Source of the DNA: CAZCTC01 sp964501335
Lineage (GTDB): Bacteria > Chloroflexota > Anaerolineae > B4-G1 > SLSP01
Length of the DNA: 64,000 nucleotides
Reading direction: 5' to 3'
Assembly: GCA_964501335.1 (NCBI GenBank)
Contig: CAZCTC010000013.1
Coordinates: forward strand, 89,310 to 153,309
In this document: piece after piece, positions 52,471-61,902 of the stretch
Layout: each line of letters starts with the position of its first letter
Position numbering within the stretch: the stretch's first letter is position 1
Made by a program: the position numbers and the translations under genes
Notes under the pieces: model-generated
The model's database searches: none
Told to the model about the DNA's origin: nothing
The model's input: the letters and a program-made list of their open reading frames with translations, nothing else

Positions 52471-52893
52471 TTACTTACCGGCAATTCTTGGTAAGAAATT
52501 TTCCAAAGCAACTTCCAATTCCTCCCGATTCTTTATTTGGCATTGCCAAACGACCAAACATCCCCATCCCATAGATTGGAGAGACTCCATAACCTTAGCA
52601 TCCCGATCACGGTTCTTATTGATTTTTACTTCCCAAAATTCTCTGTTAGTTTCCGGCAAATGAGCCCGACGACAACCTTCATGACCATGCCAAAAACACC
52701 CATGCACAAAAACAACTTTATGATATTTCGGTAAAACTATATCAGGAGTACCCGGCAAATCCTTACGGTGAAGGCGAAAACGATACCCCATTTTATGTAA
52801 CAATCTCCGCACTATAATCTCCGGTTTGGTGTCTTTCTGACCAATCCGGCTCATAATATCGGAGCGCTTCTTTTCTGAGAAAACATCGGTCAT
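52471..52893 (-). CDS. vsr: Vsr-type very short patch repair endonuclease
   Basis: 140 residues. Vsr nicks at T:G mismatches that arise when 5-methylcytosine deaminates. The family's catalytic and structural residues occur at the same numbers as in E. coli Vsr: D51 (G-T-P-D-I-V), H64, W68 and H69 (HGCFWHGH), with the N-terminal SRIGQKDTKPE region also conserved. The start overlaps the stop of the cytosine methyltransferase gene (ATGA), so the two are translated together. Being the last gene of a four-gene operon with a kinase-receiver pair is unusual. Confidence 0.92.
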   Translation of the reverse strand: MTDVFSEKKRSDIMSRIGQKDTKPEIIVRRLLHKMGYRFRLHRKDLPGTPDIVLPKYHKVVFVHGCFWHGHEGCRRAHLPETNREFWEVKINKNRDRDAKVMESLQSMGWGCLVVWQCQIKNREELEVALENFLPRIAGK

Positions 52894-53921
52894 GGAACAG
52901 TTAAACTCTCTAAATGTTTCTTTATAAATTCAGCAACATATTTCACAAAACGGGGCGGCACCGCCTCCCCAATCATAGAAGCAACAGCACCACGTCCGAA
53001 CTCCTCAACCGGGAATTTATAATCTGGGGGGAAAGTTTGCAGCAAAGCTGCTTCTCGCAAAGTTATTTCCCGATCTTGTACGGGATGAAGATACCTTCCT
53101 TTAGATGGATTAAAGCTGAACCGTGTAATTGTTGGCGCAGGTTTTTTCCAAGCCATCCGCCCGTAAATATCTTTATATCCATCGATTCTTTTATGGCAAG
53201 GCAGTTGAGCATCTTCCCCTAAATCTTTACGACTCCCACCATCTTTAGGAATCTTTTTTATTCTTTCAAGAACGGCTGGCGAATGAGTACCTACCAATTG
53301 ATGAAGGATATCATCACTTTCAGAAGGTTTAAGGAGTTGTCCTATCGCCGATTCAACATCCATTTTCAAGTGTGGATTATCAGGAATTGCAAGTGAACCT
53401 AACCTGGAACCGACAACAATAAGTCGCTTTCTTCGTTGAGGTACTCCAAAATCTGCAAAATTAAGAATCTTCCAGTCAACATTATATCCCTTACTTTGAA
53501 GTCTTTCCAACATCTTTGAAAAACGTTCATCTGAAGTTAAACCAGGAACATTTTCAAAAAATATTGTCTTCGGCAAAAGTTCTTCGACAAGTCGAACAAA
53601 TTCTATAACTAAATCATTTCGATCATCATTTACAGCGGTAGAACGATTTCGAGTCCGAAGTCTGGAAAAACCTTGACAGGGTGAACACCCTGCCAATAAA
53701 TCCAGATTTCTATCTCCTAATTTTAATTCTCTCCTAATCTCTTCTCCCGTTAATTGCTGAACATTTCCAAACACGACTGCTTCAGGATGATTAGTTTTGT
53801 AGGCTACCACTGCCGCCTTATCAATTTCCACCCCAGCCATTACATTAAACCCGGCCTGTTCTAAACCGGTTGTCATTCCGCCGCACCCACTGAATACATC
53901 GACAGCGATGGGGACTACCAT
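52890..53921 (-). CDS. dcm: DNA (cytosine-5) methyltransferase
   Basis: 343 residues with the C5-methyltransferase motifs in order: SAM site DVFSGCGG (8-15), catalytic P81-C82-Q83 in GCSPCQGFS, E123-N124-V125, and the C-terminal R-E-A-A-L-L-Q-T-F-P region with G-x-A-V-P. A single short target-recognition domain lies between. Complete at both ends. Transcribed with vsr (overlap) and 22 bases after the receiver gene. No matching restriction endonuclease is visible, unless the altered HNH protein acts as one. Confidence 0.93.
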   Translation of the reverse strand: MVVPIAVDVFSGCGGMTTGLEQAGFNVMAGVEIDKAAVVAYKTNHPEAVVFGNVQQLTGEEIRRELKLGDRNLDLLAGCSPCQGFSRLRTRNRSTAVNDDRNDLVIEFVRLVEELLPKTIFFENVPGLTSDERFSKMLERLQSKGYNVDWKILNFADFGVPQRRKRLIVVGSRLGSLAIPDNPHLKMDVESAIGQLLKPSESDDILHQLVGTHSPAVLERIKKIPKDGGSRKDLGEDAQLPCHKRIDGYKDIYGRMAWKKPAPTITRFSFNPSKGRYLHPVQDREITLREAALLQTFPPDYKFPVEEFGRGAVASMIGEAVPPRFVKYVAEFIKKHLESLTVP

Positions 53922-53943
53922 TGAATCAAAAAATACCTTTCAT

Positions 53944-55503
53944 TCATTTTTTATCAAACAGAACCTTTAGTCTATCTTGTTCAATCTCAGGTATATTTGG
54001 AACACCCATCCGGAACATATGATTCGCAATTTGGGTCAAGATTCCTGAGAGAAAAGGCTCTGAAATCCTACATTTTCTTCGAAGATTGAAATCACACATT
54101 TCAAAATCATCATAAGTAACAGGAAGTTTGTGCCAATATTTATCACCCATATTAAACCCAGGATCCACTCTTTTCTTCTCTCTTTCTCTCTCGTGATATA
54201 TCCTTTCTCCATTAAGCATTATGCTACTAATCTCGTAAATTGACATAAAATAATCAGAAATTTCATTTATAGGAAGAGAGGGTAAAATTATTTTTGATTT
54301 TTCTGATGTGATAGATTCCAAGCTTGGGGCCGATTTTCCAAAAAGTGAAAATTGAGTACCACAGTTACTAATAATAGGACGTAGCTTGATAATAGTAAGA
54401 ATTCCCCCAGTACTTTTCCAAAAACGAGCTAAATCACAAGGAGGCGTTAATATCATATAAAGATCCGGTTGCTCAAAATTTCCCTTTCTTAATTCCACAA
54501 TATCTCCAGTTCTTACTATTTTATCTGTTGGTTGCTCATAAAGTCTAAATGCAAAAAATTCACGTATAATATTTTTCGTGGATTCATCTTTGTATTTCTT
54601 GTTCTCATCATAGTTCTCCCAACATTGCTGAATAACGTCTTGCAACCATCCATCATATTGCAATCTTTCTCTTACATTAGTTGCTATTAATTCAACCATT
54701 TCTTCCACAAAACCTACGGCTTTTTCTTGTGGAATACCTTTCTCTTCTACATAAACAGAAACAGCTTCAACTAAAGAGGCTGATGATTTCACTGCTTCCG
54801 AGATCTTTTCTGAAACTAATTCTACTATTTCCCCGTCATCCTGATCTCTTTGATCTTTCATCAAAAATTTCAGCGCCAAATCTAATGGTAAATCGTCGAT
54901 TTTCACCAATACTCTTTCTACTGCATCCCCAACTGATTTACGAACTCGATTAGCCAATCGGGCAGATAAACTAGTTTTTAATTTTTCATTCATAATACGA
55001 ATCAAAAGATCGGCGTTTGTATTACCTTTATTGCACGCCGCCTCTAAACGAGAATTAGTATTACATCTTAAAGGCTGCAGAACTGCTTCCACCACCTCCG
55101 GATCTCTCGCGGTATAAACTAATATAACAGTCGGGCAAAGCTTCATAAGTTGTTTGATTAATTCGTCTGAACGTTGATTGCCAATATTTTTATATTCCCA
55201 ATCAAAAATTATTAAATCAGGGGTCCCCCTACCATTTATCATATAGTTTATTGCTGCAATAGGTTGAGGAAATGCAAGAATAGAGCCTGTAACATCAACT
55301 AATTGCTCACACACATGTTGTAAAGCATGATCTCCCCATTTTACATGATCCATTAAAAGCATTCTTAAAGTGCCACGATCTACAGGACGTTCTCCTGTTA
55401 ACATCAACTCATCCCTTGGAGTTATCTGAGTTAAAGGAATTTCATCATCAATAATCCAAATAGTGCAATTTCCAAGTTGATTTTCTACAGGCATGTTTTC
55501 CAT
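53944..55503 (-). CDS. receiver-domain protein (response-regulator-like) with large output region
   Basis: 519 residues. The N-terminal receiver has all key residues: acidic pair D19-D20 (WIIDDE), phospho-acceptor D101 (LIIFDW), T131 (VYTAR) and K159 (CNKGNT). An insertion of about 45 residues follows the first strand. The rest, residues 165-519, has no DNA-binding domain I recognise: a helical region (190-300) then an alpha/beta part (MILTPPCDLARFWK). It is transcribed five bases after the kinase-like gene, so likely its partner. AT-rich. The output function, possibly control of the methyltransferase/Vsr pair, is unknown. Confidence 0.75.
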   Translation of the reverse strand: MENMPVENQLGNCTIWIIDDEIPLTQITPRDELMLTGERPVDRGTLRMLLMDHVKWGDHALQHVCEQLVDVTGSILAFPQPIAAINYMINGRGTPDLIIFDWEYKNIGNQRSDELIKQLMKLCPTVILVYTARDPEVVEAVLQPLRCNTNSRLEAACNKGNTNADLLIRIMNEKLKTSLSARLANRVRKSVGDAVERVLVKIDDLPLDLALKFLMKDQRDQDDGEIVELVSEKISEAVKSSASLVEAVSVYVEEKGIPQEKAVGFVEEMVELIATNVRERLQYDGWLQDVIQQCWENYDENKKYKDESTKNIIREFFAFRLYEQPTDKIVRTGDIVELRKGNFEQPDLYMILTPPCDLARFWKSTGGILTIIKLRPIISNCGTQFSLFGKSAPSLESITSEKSKIILPSLPINEISDYFMSIYEISSIMLNGERIYHEREREKKRVDPGFNMGDKYWHKLPVTYDDFEMCDFNLRRKCRISEPFLSGILTQIANHMFRMGVPNIPEIEQDRLKVLFDKK

Positions 55504-55508
55504 AATGA

Positions 55509-57866
55509 TTATCTCCCGCTCGAAGCTTCATCAATCTCAGGGAAAGTAAGTGTGAAATGAGCTCCCTCAAACCCTGGGATTTTATACTTACTGCCAGTTT
55601 CATTAATCCTACCTTTCATTTGCTGTATATAATATTTGCAAATATATAGACCCAAACCAGAAGGAGGATTTTTCAAACTGTAAAAAAGTTCAAATAGGTG
55701 AGGTCGCATTTTTTCTGCTATTCCTGGTCCATTATCAGCAACAACAACTTGCCGCTTTAAAGGATCAATTTGTACAGTGATCCTCCTGTTCAACTCCCTG
55801 CCTCGAAGCCAATAAGTAGCATTATCAAATAAATTAGCGAAAACTTGAGTACACGCAGCGTAAGACCCATAAACCTCAAAATCATTGTCCGAAGATATTG
55901 TAAAGCTTACATTCGTATCTTTCCATGTCAGTAAAAAACCGCCTTTTGCACTCGATACACTATCTCTAATTTTAAATCGATTCCAGGGGTCTAATCTTGT
56001 TACTCTCAAAGGAGCCAACCGCTTAGCTTCTATAGATAAAGCTTTGGTAATTTCAGTTATATTTTGAGTTTGGGCATGCAATCCAGGATCTATAGTCAAA
56101 AGCCTTTTCGATAATTCATTTATATCTGCCAGTAAATTAGATGCTATCTTTTCTATTTCATGAACAGAAATCGCAATAGCAATCCCGTACCCGGCAGCTT
56201 CTACCAATGCATCAGATTGAAATCTCAAATCCCTTATTTCTTGTAAGGATTTCTTGGGAAATTCACCCATTTCATTAATTAGTTTCCTATCAACCTCAAA
56301 TCCTGGAATATTTCTCAGCCCCAATAAGTCATTATCAAAATCATACTTTTCGCTAATTACTTTAAAACAAGCTGAAATAAAATCACCTTGTTTTATTGAT
56401 TGAGATTCACTTAACCCCTCTCCTTTAGTTAATAATTTATATTTATCTCGCACTTCTTGCACACGAAATTCTAAATGAATTATAATTGCTCGGACCAACT
56501 CGGCTAAATCTCTAAAAGCTTGTGTATCTAATAATCCTTCCCGATTAGTGCGATCAATTAAATTCAGAGTTTCTTCTTGTAATAAATCTACACTTCCAGA
56601 CATTTGATAATAAGAAATTCTTTCGCCTTTTCCAATATGACGCGTTGATAAATTCAACCAGTCATTCTTGGAAGCATATTGAGCCGGTAATATACTAAGA
56701 CCATCACGAAAAACACCTACCCCACCAAATTCATTTAAAGTTTTAGTAAAAGAAGCATACTCAATAGACAACCAATCTCGATTTCGATACCAAAATTTTA
56801 TTTCCAGTATAAAAGCCCCACATTGAGGAATTCTAAAGTTCTGATCCTCGTTACCACACCAATACAGTTTATTTTCTTTTGAATAACCCCGTCTTAAATC
56901 TACATCTTCAACCTCAATATTTGGATTTATTGGCACACTTAAATTTTCCGGTGGATTGAGTCTAGTTTCAATAGAAGCACGTCCATATTTATCAACAATT
57001 GCTATACATTCCAAATGAGCTGGAACTGAAGATAAAGGATTTTCAAATTGCTCATTAAGCTGAGGACAATGAAAAACTACTTGAAAACCTGAAACCGCCC
57101 GCCTTTTATTTGGAGAACATAAAAGCGCAATAGCATTTCCTATTTCACGTAAGGTATTCTCAGTCCACTTATAACCTAAACGTCCCCCATAAATTCGTAG
57201 CATGGTACCGGAATTAGAATAACCATAGTCTTTTTGAGGAAAACGTCGAATAAGATTCAGTTTTATTTCTGACAAATCCAAAGGATTATCATCTTTAGGA
57301 ACGAATTCATCCCAGTTTATTTTCAACAACCACTCAAAAGGTTCATCTGCGCTTTTGGTTTGAAGTACCATAAAGGTTCCTAAACGATGTGCAGCAAATC
57401 GTCCTACTCCTTTTTCACCCAACGGTAAACGACCGCCATTTTGAAATTTAAGAACAGAAACCAGTCTTTCATATTCTTCTCTGGTACCTCGGGAATCAGC
57501 CTCAGCCATTTCCTTCTTTAAACGTTCTTTTACCGAAGTTTTAATACGTGTCGCTGGTCTTAGCCACCCCTCATACAACCTTTTTTCATTCATACCAATC
57601 CCATTATCTATAATAGTGATAATCGGTCCTGGTAAATCAGCTATTTCTTCACCCGACAAAGGTGCATCGGGCAACCCAGGAACCTTTTCTATCCAGACAT
57701 GACATTCCGTAGCATTTGCATCATAGGAATTTTTTATGAGTTCCAAAATGCCCACCTTTTCAGATCCGATAAGTTGCTCTCCAAGGATCTGAATAAGATG
57801 AACATCCGGAGTAAAATTTACAAAATACTCTTTTATTTCCCCATTATCTTCTAGGTTAGAGCTCAT
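55509..57866 (-). CDS. twin-GHKL-ATPase histidine-kinase-like protein
   Basis: 785 residues with two ATP-binding folds. N-terminal Hsp90/MutL-like ATPase: N46 in ELIKNSYDA, D87-N-G-I-G, and the glycine lid G150-E-K-G-V-G-R. C-terminal histidine-kinase ATPase: N-box FDNATYWL, G1 box D710-N-G-P-G, and G2 GLGLYICK. Between them a helical segment has the candidate phospho-His H569 in SVHEIEKIASNLL. No transmembrane helix, so soluble. The next gene encodes a receiver with an intact Asp, completing a phosphorelay pair. ATG is preceded by GGAGG. Related N-terminal ATPases act in conflict systems with Dcm and Vsr; details are inferred. Confidence 0.82.
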   Translation of the reverse strand: MSSNLEDNGEIKEYFVNFTPDVHLIQILGEQLIGSEKVGILELIKNSYDANATECHVWIEKVPGLPDAPLSGEEIADLPGPIITIIDNGIGMNEKRLYEGWLRPATRIKTSVKERLKKEMAEADSRGTREEYERLVSVLKFQNGGRLPLGEKGVGRFAAHRLGTFMVLQTKSADEPFEWLLKINWDEFVPKDDNPLDLSEIKLNLIRRFPQKDYGYSNSGTMLRIYGGRLGYKWTENTLREIGNAIALLCSPNKRRAVSGFQVVFHCPQLNEQFENPLSSVPAHLECIAIVDKYGRASIETRLNPPENLSVPINPNIEVEDVDLRRGYSKENKLYWCGNEDQNFRIPQCGAFILEIKFWYRNRDWLSIEYASFTKTLNEFGGVGVFRDGLSILPAQYASKNDWLNLSTRHIGKGERISYYQMSGSVDLLQEETLNLIDRTNREGLLDTQAFRDLAELVRAIIIHLEFRVQEVRDKYKLLTKGEGLSESQSIKQGDFISACFKVISEKYDFDNDLLGLRNIPGFEVDRKLINEMGEFPKKSLQEIRDLRFQSDALVEAAGYGIAIAISVHEIEKIASNLLADINELSKRLLTIDPGLHAQTQNITEITKALSIEAKRLAPLRVTRLDPWNRFKIRDSVSSAKGGFLLTWKDTNVSFTISSDNDFEVYGSYAACTQVFANLFDNATYWLRGRELNRRITVQIDPLKRQVVVADNGPGIAEKMRPHLFELFYSLKNPPSGLGLYICKYYIQQMKGRINETGSKYKIPGFEGAHFTLTFPEIDEASSGR

Positions 57867-58319
57867 AAATCCTCCATCGAGAAAAATAAAGTTAACAAAT
57901 CAGCATAAATAATCGCACTGAGTCCAAGCAATTAAAAACTTATTTCCTCCTCAACTCCGCCATCACCGCCCCAATCTCCTTCCTCTTTGCCGCGATCGGA
58001 TCCAACAATTCTTCCAGCGTTCGGGGATTTTCTTTATCTTTGCTGCTTTGTAAGTCAAGTCCTTTACGATCCAGGCAATAAGGGGACTTTCGTTACCCCC
58101 AGAAATTCTCCCCCAAATGCATCTTTAAAATGCCGTGCTCCGCACCAAATCTTCCGCGCTTCAGCAGGACCCAGGTCTCCCAACATCGTGATCAGTTTCT
58201 GTTCCCGGATCAAGTAGAGATTGTCTTAGGATTCCCCGTGTTCATCCTAGACTTCAAACACCATGGCCCAATCTGGATTTTAACTGCCTGATGTGAAGTG
58301 AGCATCGTAAACCTATCTA
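57867..58319. other. gene-poor region with restriction-gene remnants
   Basis: No intact gene. The central part is a decayed fragment with similarity to the 3' end of hsdM and, in another frame, a short stretch that looks like the C-terminus of a restriction helicase. The edges are AT-rich; the right part near 58220-58319 holds nothing recognisable, and the left edge must contain the promoter of the kinase-receiver operon, which has no clear boxes. Confidence 0.6.
57945..58225 (-). pseudogene. remnant of a second hsdM 3' end (and possible restriction helicase tail)
   Basis: The minus-strand reading ENPRTLEELLDPIAAKRKEI and following AVMAELRRK-stop aligns with the C-terminus of the intact HsdM nearby (ENPRTPEELLDLIEAKGQEI and AAALAELRGK). 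An upstream in-frame stop and a second frame with EARKIWCGARHFKDAF, reminiscent of the last residues of type III-like restriction helicases, show that it is broken. It is therefore the scar of an older restriction locus, or of recombination between two hsdM copies. Confidence 0.65.
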
Positions 58320-59117
58320 TTACTTTTCTCCTAAGCCGGCATCTCGAAGTGAACATTCTCCAATCTTGTTAATCTCCTTTCCTTCTTCTAAAAACCACAA
58401 ATCTTGATTTCTATGCACAGAAGGACGATCAAAACAAGCAACAACATTATCAACAAAATAGCCGGGGGCCAAATTCTTCAGGCAATAAGAATGCCACCTT
58501 TGATAAGGTGCTTTTTTCTCTTCCAAATTTCTCGGTGATACAGGTGGCGTATTCCAAAATCTGACAAAATAATCTGGACCAATAGATGCAAAATTTACTA
58601 TTTTACCAATACTGCCCTCTGTATTCACCCGAAAATCAGCAACAAAATCCTTAGTAGGGTTTAGATCTGATTCATAAGAAAACAAAGCCGCAAAAATATC
58701 ATGTCCATATCGACCAGGGAATCTTCTTATATCCGTTCTAATAAAACCTATATCATTTATAATGGAAGAAAGAGCATCTCGTAATTCATATGGATAATCA
58801 ATTTTAGTTTTTACTTCGATAATTCCTTTAACCGCATCTGAAGTTATGCACAGGAAATCCCCATCCCGATAAAGCACAGGTTTAAATGTATCGTATAAAA
58901 GAACATCAATCTGTCCAGAACAATCATCAGTACCTACCACAAATCCGGTACCTACCCCAACATTTGTGGGTAAATATCTTCGCAATGCTACTCTCAATAT
59001 AGATTCTTTAGCTGCACCATCTGAAGGCCAATGTTTATCGCCTATCAAATCCCGAACGCGATTCTTGAGTACACTGAACTCACCAGAAATAGATTCAAGT
59101 CTTGCTCTTGTATTCAT
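58320..59117 (-). CDS. DUF6602-like PD-(D/E)xK nuclease-fold protein
   Basis: 265 residues, AT-rich. The core SGQIDVLLYD, then SDAVKGIIEVKTKI, gives an Asp strand and an E-x-K, the pattern of the PD-(D/E)xK nuclease active site, preceded by an N-terminal helical part. I associate this set with DUF6602 proteins of defence loci. Its start overlaps the stop of hsdM (ATGA), so it is translated with it and belongs to the type I operon, an unusual addition. It could compensate for the lost nuclease domain of HsdR. Assignment of activity is inference. Confidence 0.65.
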   Translation of the reverse strand: MNTRARLESISGEFSVLKNRVRDLIGDKHWPSDGAAKESILRVALRRYLPTNVGVGTGFVVGTDDCSGQIDVLLYDTFKPVLYRDGDFLCITSDAVKGIIEVKTKIDYPYELRDALSSIINDIGFIRTDIRRFPGRYGHDIFAALFSYESDLNPTKDFVADFRVNTEGSIGKIVNFASIGPDYFVRFWNTPPVSPRNLEEKKAPYQRWHSYCLKNLAPGYFVDNVVACFDRPSVHRNQDLWFLEEGKEINKIGECSLRDAGLGEK

Positions 59118-60676
59118 GCCTTCCCCCTCAACTCCGCCAGCGCCGCCGCGATCTCCTGCCCCTTCGCCTCGATCAAATCCAGCAACTCCTCCGGCGTCCG
59201 GGGATTCTCCTCCGCCTTCACATTCGGATTCACCGCCTTGAGATCGTAATTCCGCGCCTTGATCTCCTCGATCGTGACGGTCCAGCTGCGCGCGCTGTCG
59301 GCCCGAGCAGGCAGGAGCTGCAAAAAGTCAGTAAAACGTTCCATGGTGAGCGGGGTCTTCTTCCCCACTTTGATATCCGAAAGATCGTAGTACCAGATCT
59401 TTTCGGTCTTCGATCCTTTGGTGAAGAAAAGGATATTCGCCTTGACCCCCGCCCCCGCATTGACAAAGGTCCCCGCCGGCAGGCTAACGATGGCCCACAG
59501 GTTGCACTCTTCCAGCAGCTTGCGCTTGGTCTGGACAAAGGCCGTCTCATTGGTGCGGAAAAGTACGCCCTCATCGAGCACGATCCCGCAGCGCCCGCCC
59601 TTCTGCAGGCTGTCGATGACGTGCTGCAAAAAAAGGATCTGCGTGGCGCTGGTTTTGTAGGCGAAGCGGATCTGGGCATCCTTGCCCTCTTTGCCCCCGA
59701 AGGGAGGATTGGTGAGGATCACATCGAAGGCGGCCGGGGCATCCAGGAAAAGCCCGCCGTAGACTTCCTGGCCGGTCAGGGTATTGCCGTGCCAGAGGTT
59801 GGGTTGATCGACGCCGTGGAGTACCAGGTTGGCCAGGGCGATGGGATAGATCATATGATCCTTCTCCCGCCCGTAGAAGGTGCGCTGCTTGAGCGTCTCC
59901 AGCTGGTCGGCGGTCGCGCCCTGGCCCAACTGGCCGTACATAAAGTCGTGGGCCTGGGCCAGAAAACCGCCGGTCCCGCATCCGGGATCGTAGACGCTCT
60001 CGCCGACCTGCGGGGCCAGCGCCTGGACCATGGCCCGGATTACTTCGCGGGGCGTGAAGAACTGCCCGCCGTCGTTGTTCTTGTCGCCCAGGCGGAGCAG
60101 CAGCCCCTCGTAAACCTGGGAGAGCGCAAAGACGTGGGTATCGTCAATGGCCGCCGCGCTGATGGCATGGACCCGATCCAACACATCGAGAAAGTTGCGC
60201 TCGGTATCCACCCGGCTCCGTTCGACGCCGGTGAGGATCTCGCTGATGACCTTCTGGCGGGCCGAAGCGTCGGGCCGATCGCGCAGCCCTTTGAGATAGG
60301 GTAATAATTCGCCGTTGACGAAGCTGAAGAAGGCTCCGGTGGCGCCGTTCTGCAGCTCGCGGCGCTTCCAGCCGATTGCCCCGGGATCGGCCGGTTGGGT
60401 CTCGTCAGGCATGGCCGCCCAATCGCTCCAGCGGTAAGGGGATTCCAGCGAGGGGATGAATTCCGCGCCCACGGCGGCGGCTTCCTCCGCCTCCTGGATC
60501 TCGCGCTCGTCGAGGATGCGCAGGAAAAGGACCCAGGTCAATTCGGGGATGTATTGCAAGGCGCTGGCACAGTTGGAGCGCCGCAGGATATCGCAGACTG
60601 CCCAAATCGCCCCATTGACCGCCTGCTGGGTGGTCAGTTTTTTTCCGTTGCCGTTATTTTTGATACCGCGTGGCAT
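59114..60676 (-). CDS. hsdM: type I restriction-modification methyltransferase subunit
   Basis: 520-residue adenine-N6 methyltransferase subunit. SAM motif DPGCGTGGF, catalytic N323-P-P-F326-G-G, the FFTPREVIRAMV motif and the N-terminal helical HsdM_N domain. Normal length, apparently complete. It begins one base after the hsdS stop codon with GGAG upstream, and its own stop overlaps the next gene. GC-rich, unlike the adjacent hsdS. Confidence 0.95.
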   Translation of the reverse strand: MPRGIKNNGNGKKLTTQQAVNGAIWAVCDILRRSNCASALQYIPELTWVLFLRILDEREIQEAEEAAAVGAEFIPSLESPYRWSDWAAMPDETQPADPGAIGWKRRELQNGATGAFFSFVNGELLPYLKGLRDRPDASARQKVISEILTGVERSRVDTERNFLDVLDRVHAISAAAIDDTHVFALSQVYEGLLLRLGDKNNDGGQFFTPREVIRAMVQALAPQVGESVYDPGCGTGGFLAQAHDFMYGQLGQGATADQLETLKQRTFYGREKDHMIYPIALANLVLHGVDQPNLWHGNTLTGQEVYGGLFLDAPAAFDVILTNPPFGGKEGKDAQIRFAYKTSATQILFLQHVIDSLQKGGRCGIVLDEGVLFRTNETAFVQTKRKLLEECNLWAIVSLPAGTFVNAGAGVKANILFFTKGSKTEKIWYYDLSDIKVGKKTPLTMERFTDFLQLLPARADSARSWTVTIEEIKARNYDLKAVNPNVKAEENPRTPEELLDLIEAKGQEIAAALAELRGKA

Positions 60677-61852
60677 TTATAGTTCTCCGTTAAAAGCTCG
60701 CCGCAGGATGGCTGCAGGAAGCTGGTTGATAGTGTCAAGTTGAATTCTCAAAGAATCCGTTAATTTATCAATGCCTGAGATCAAATTTTCCATTTTATCC
60801 GCAATCAATCGCTGTTCTTGAATCGAAGGAATGCAAACTTCAAAAGACCGGGCAGTGGGCATATAAACAGTTTTATGAATAGCTCCACTAGAAACGGAAC
60901 GGATATAATCTCTTGCTGCCAGAAAAAGATAAAGAAGGAACCGCGGATATAAATCAGGTCCACAGACCCAATTTACAAAATCCTGGCTCGTAGCCATTTC
61001 TTTACCCATAATTGTCACATACCCTACAGAAGCGGTTCGTGAAAGAGCCACTGTTTCTACTGGTAAAATCCGAGCCGATGAATTAGCAATACCTTGTTCA
61101 TTGGTATATTCGGCGGTTTCATAGGCTATTTTACCGTCAAGAGATCGAATATCTGCCAGAGATAACCAGGGGATTGATCCTCCCCACCATTCAGAATGAT
61201 TTCGGCTGGGAGTATGACCGCTTTCAAGGCGGGCCAGCTCAGTTAATTTTCGCCATTTCCAATTAACAGGAGCCTTATTTCGGTCTTTCGTAGCAGTCAT
61301 AGGAACTATATGACAAAAGGCTTCTTGCAAGTAAGAAGTTTGCAATTTCCTTGCGGCTGCCAATTGGGCTTCGGCGGTTGTGCGAGCCCGATCCACCGAA
61401 GCAAGTTGACTCGAAAGTATAAAAACAAGATGCGTTTGTTCTTGTAAAGGCGGTAAAGGAATCAAAACCGCATAAGCATCTTCTCGATTCAAGCCAGGAA
61501 TTGCGGTGGCCTTATTTTGTAAGCTTAGATCAACTTTCCTTAGACAATAAGCTAACCAAAAAAGGGATATCTCATTATTCTTAAGCTGAACGTAATAGGT
61601 GGTATCAATAGGCCAACAAGGACCTTGAGAAAAATGAACGGCTCCGACACTACCCTTTCTTCCGACAATGATTGTTGGTCCATTTGTTAAAGCCTGATCG
61701 TGATATCCTATACATCCATTTGAACCATAAACCGGTATGATTCCCTTTTCTCGGATGTGAGAAGGTAAACTTTGGCCGTACTCTAAATTGCACACTTCTC
61801 CCAGCCTCGCCCACCGCCAACCCGGCGGCAATGGTCGTTCGTCGTTGGTCAT
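60677..61852 (-). CDS. hsdS: type I restriction-modification specificity subunit
   Basis: 391 residues with two target-recognition domains and two conserved helical spacers: LPPGWRWARLGEVCNLEYGQSL opens the first, WKWRKLTELARLESGHTPSR the second, and each is followed by a P-L-P-P-L-x-E-Q or I-P-S-I-x-E-Q motif. Determines the DNA sequence methylated by HsdM. The coding DNA is AT-richer than hsdM and hsdR, as often seen because specificity genes are exchanged. The ATG four codons or more inside the frame is preferred; an upstream TTG eight codons earlier is possible. Confidence 0.92.
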   Translation of the reverse strand: MTNDERPLPPGWRWARLGEVCNLEYGQSLPSHIREKGIIPVYGSNGCIGYHDQALTNGPTIIVGRKGSVGAVHFSQGPCWPIDTTYYVQLKNNEISLFWLAYCLRKVDLSLQNKATAIPGLNREDAYAVLIPLPPLQEQTHLVFILSSQLASVDRARTTAEAQLAAARKLQTSYLQEAFCHIVPMTATKDRNKAPVNWKWRKLTELARLESGHTPSRNHSEWWGGSIPWLSLADIRSLDGKIAYETAEYTNEQGIANSSARILPVETVALSRTASVGYVTIMGKEMATSQDFVNWVCGPDLYPRFLLYLFLAARDYIRSVSSGAIHKTVYMPTARSFEVCIPSIQEQRLIADKMENLISGIDKLTDSLRIQLDTINQLPAAILRRAFNGEL

Positions 61853-61902
61853 GATATCGTCTACGCTCCCTTGCAAATCAAATGGGCGCTATATTATATA
61901 CT

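Noticed and set aside
59102..60304. Plus-strand frame of 400 codons opposite hsdM, and a similar one opposite hsdR (61882-63072)
   Set aside because: Shadows of well supported type I restriction genes; their translations have no domain features.
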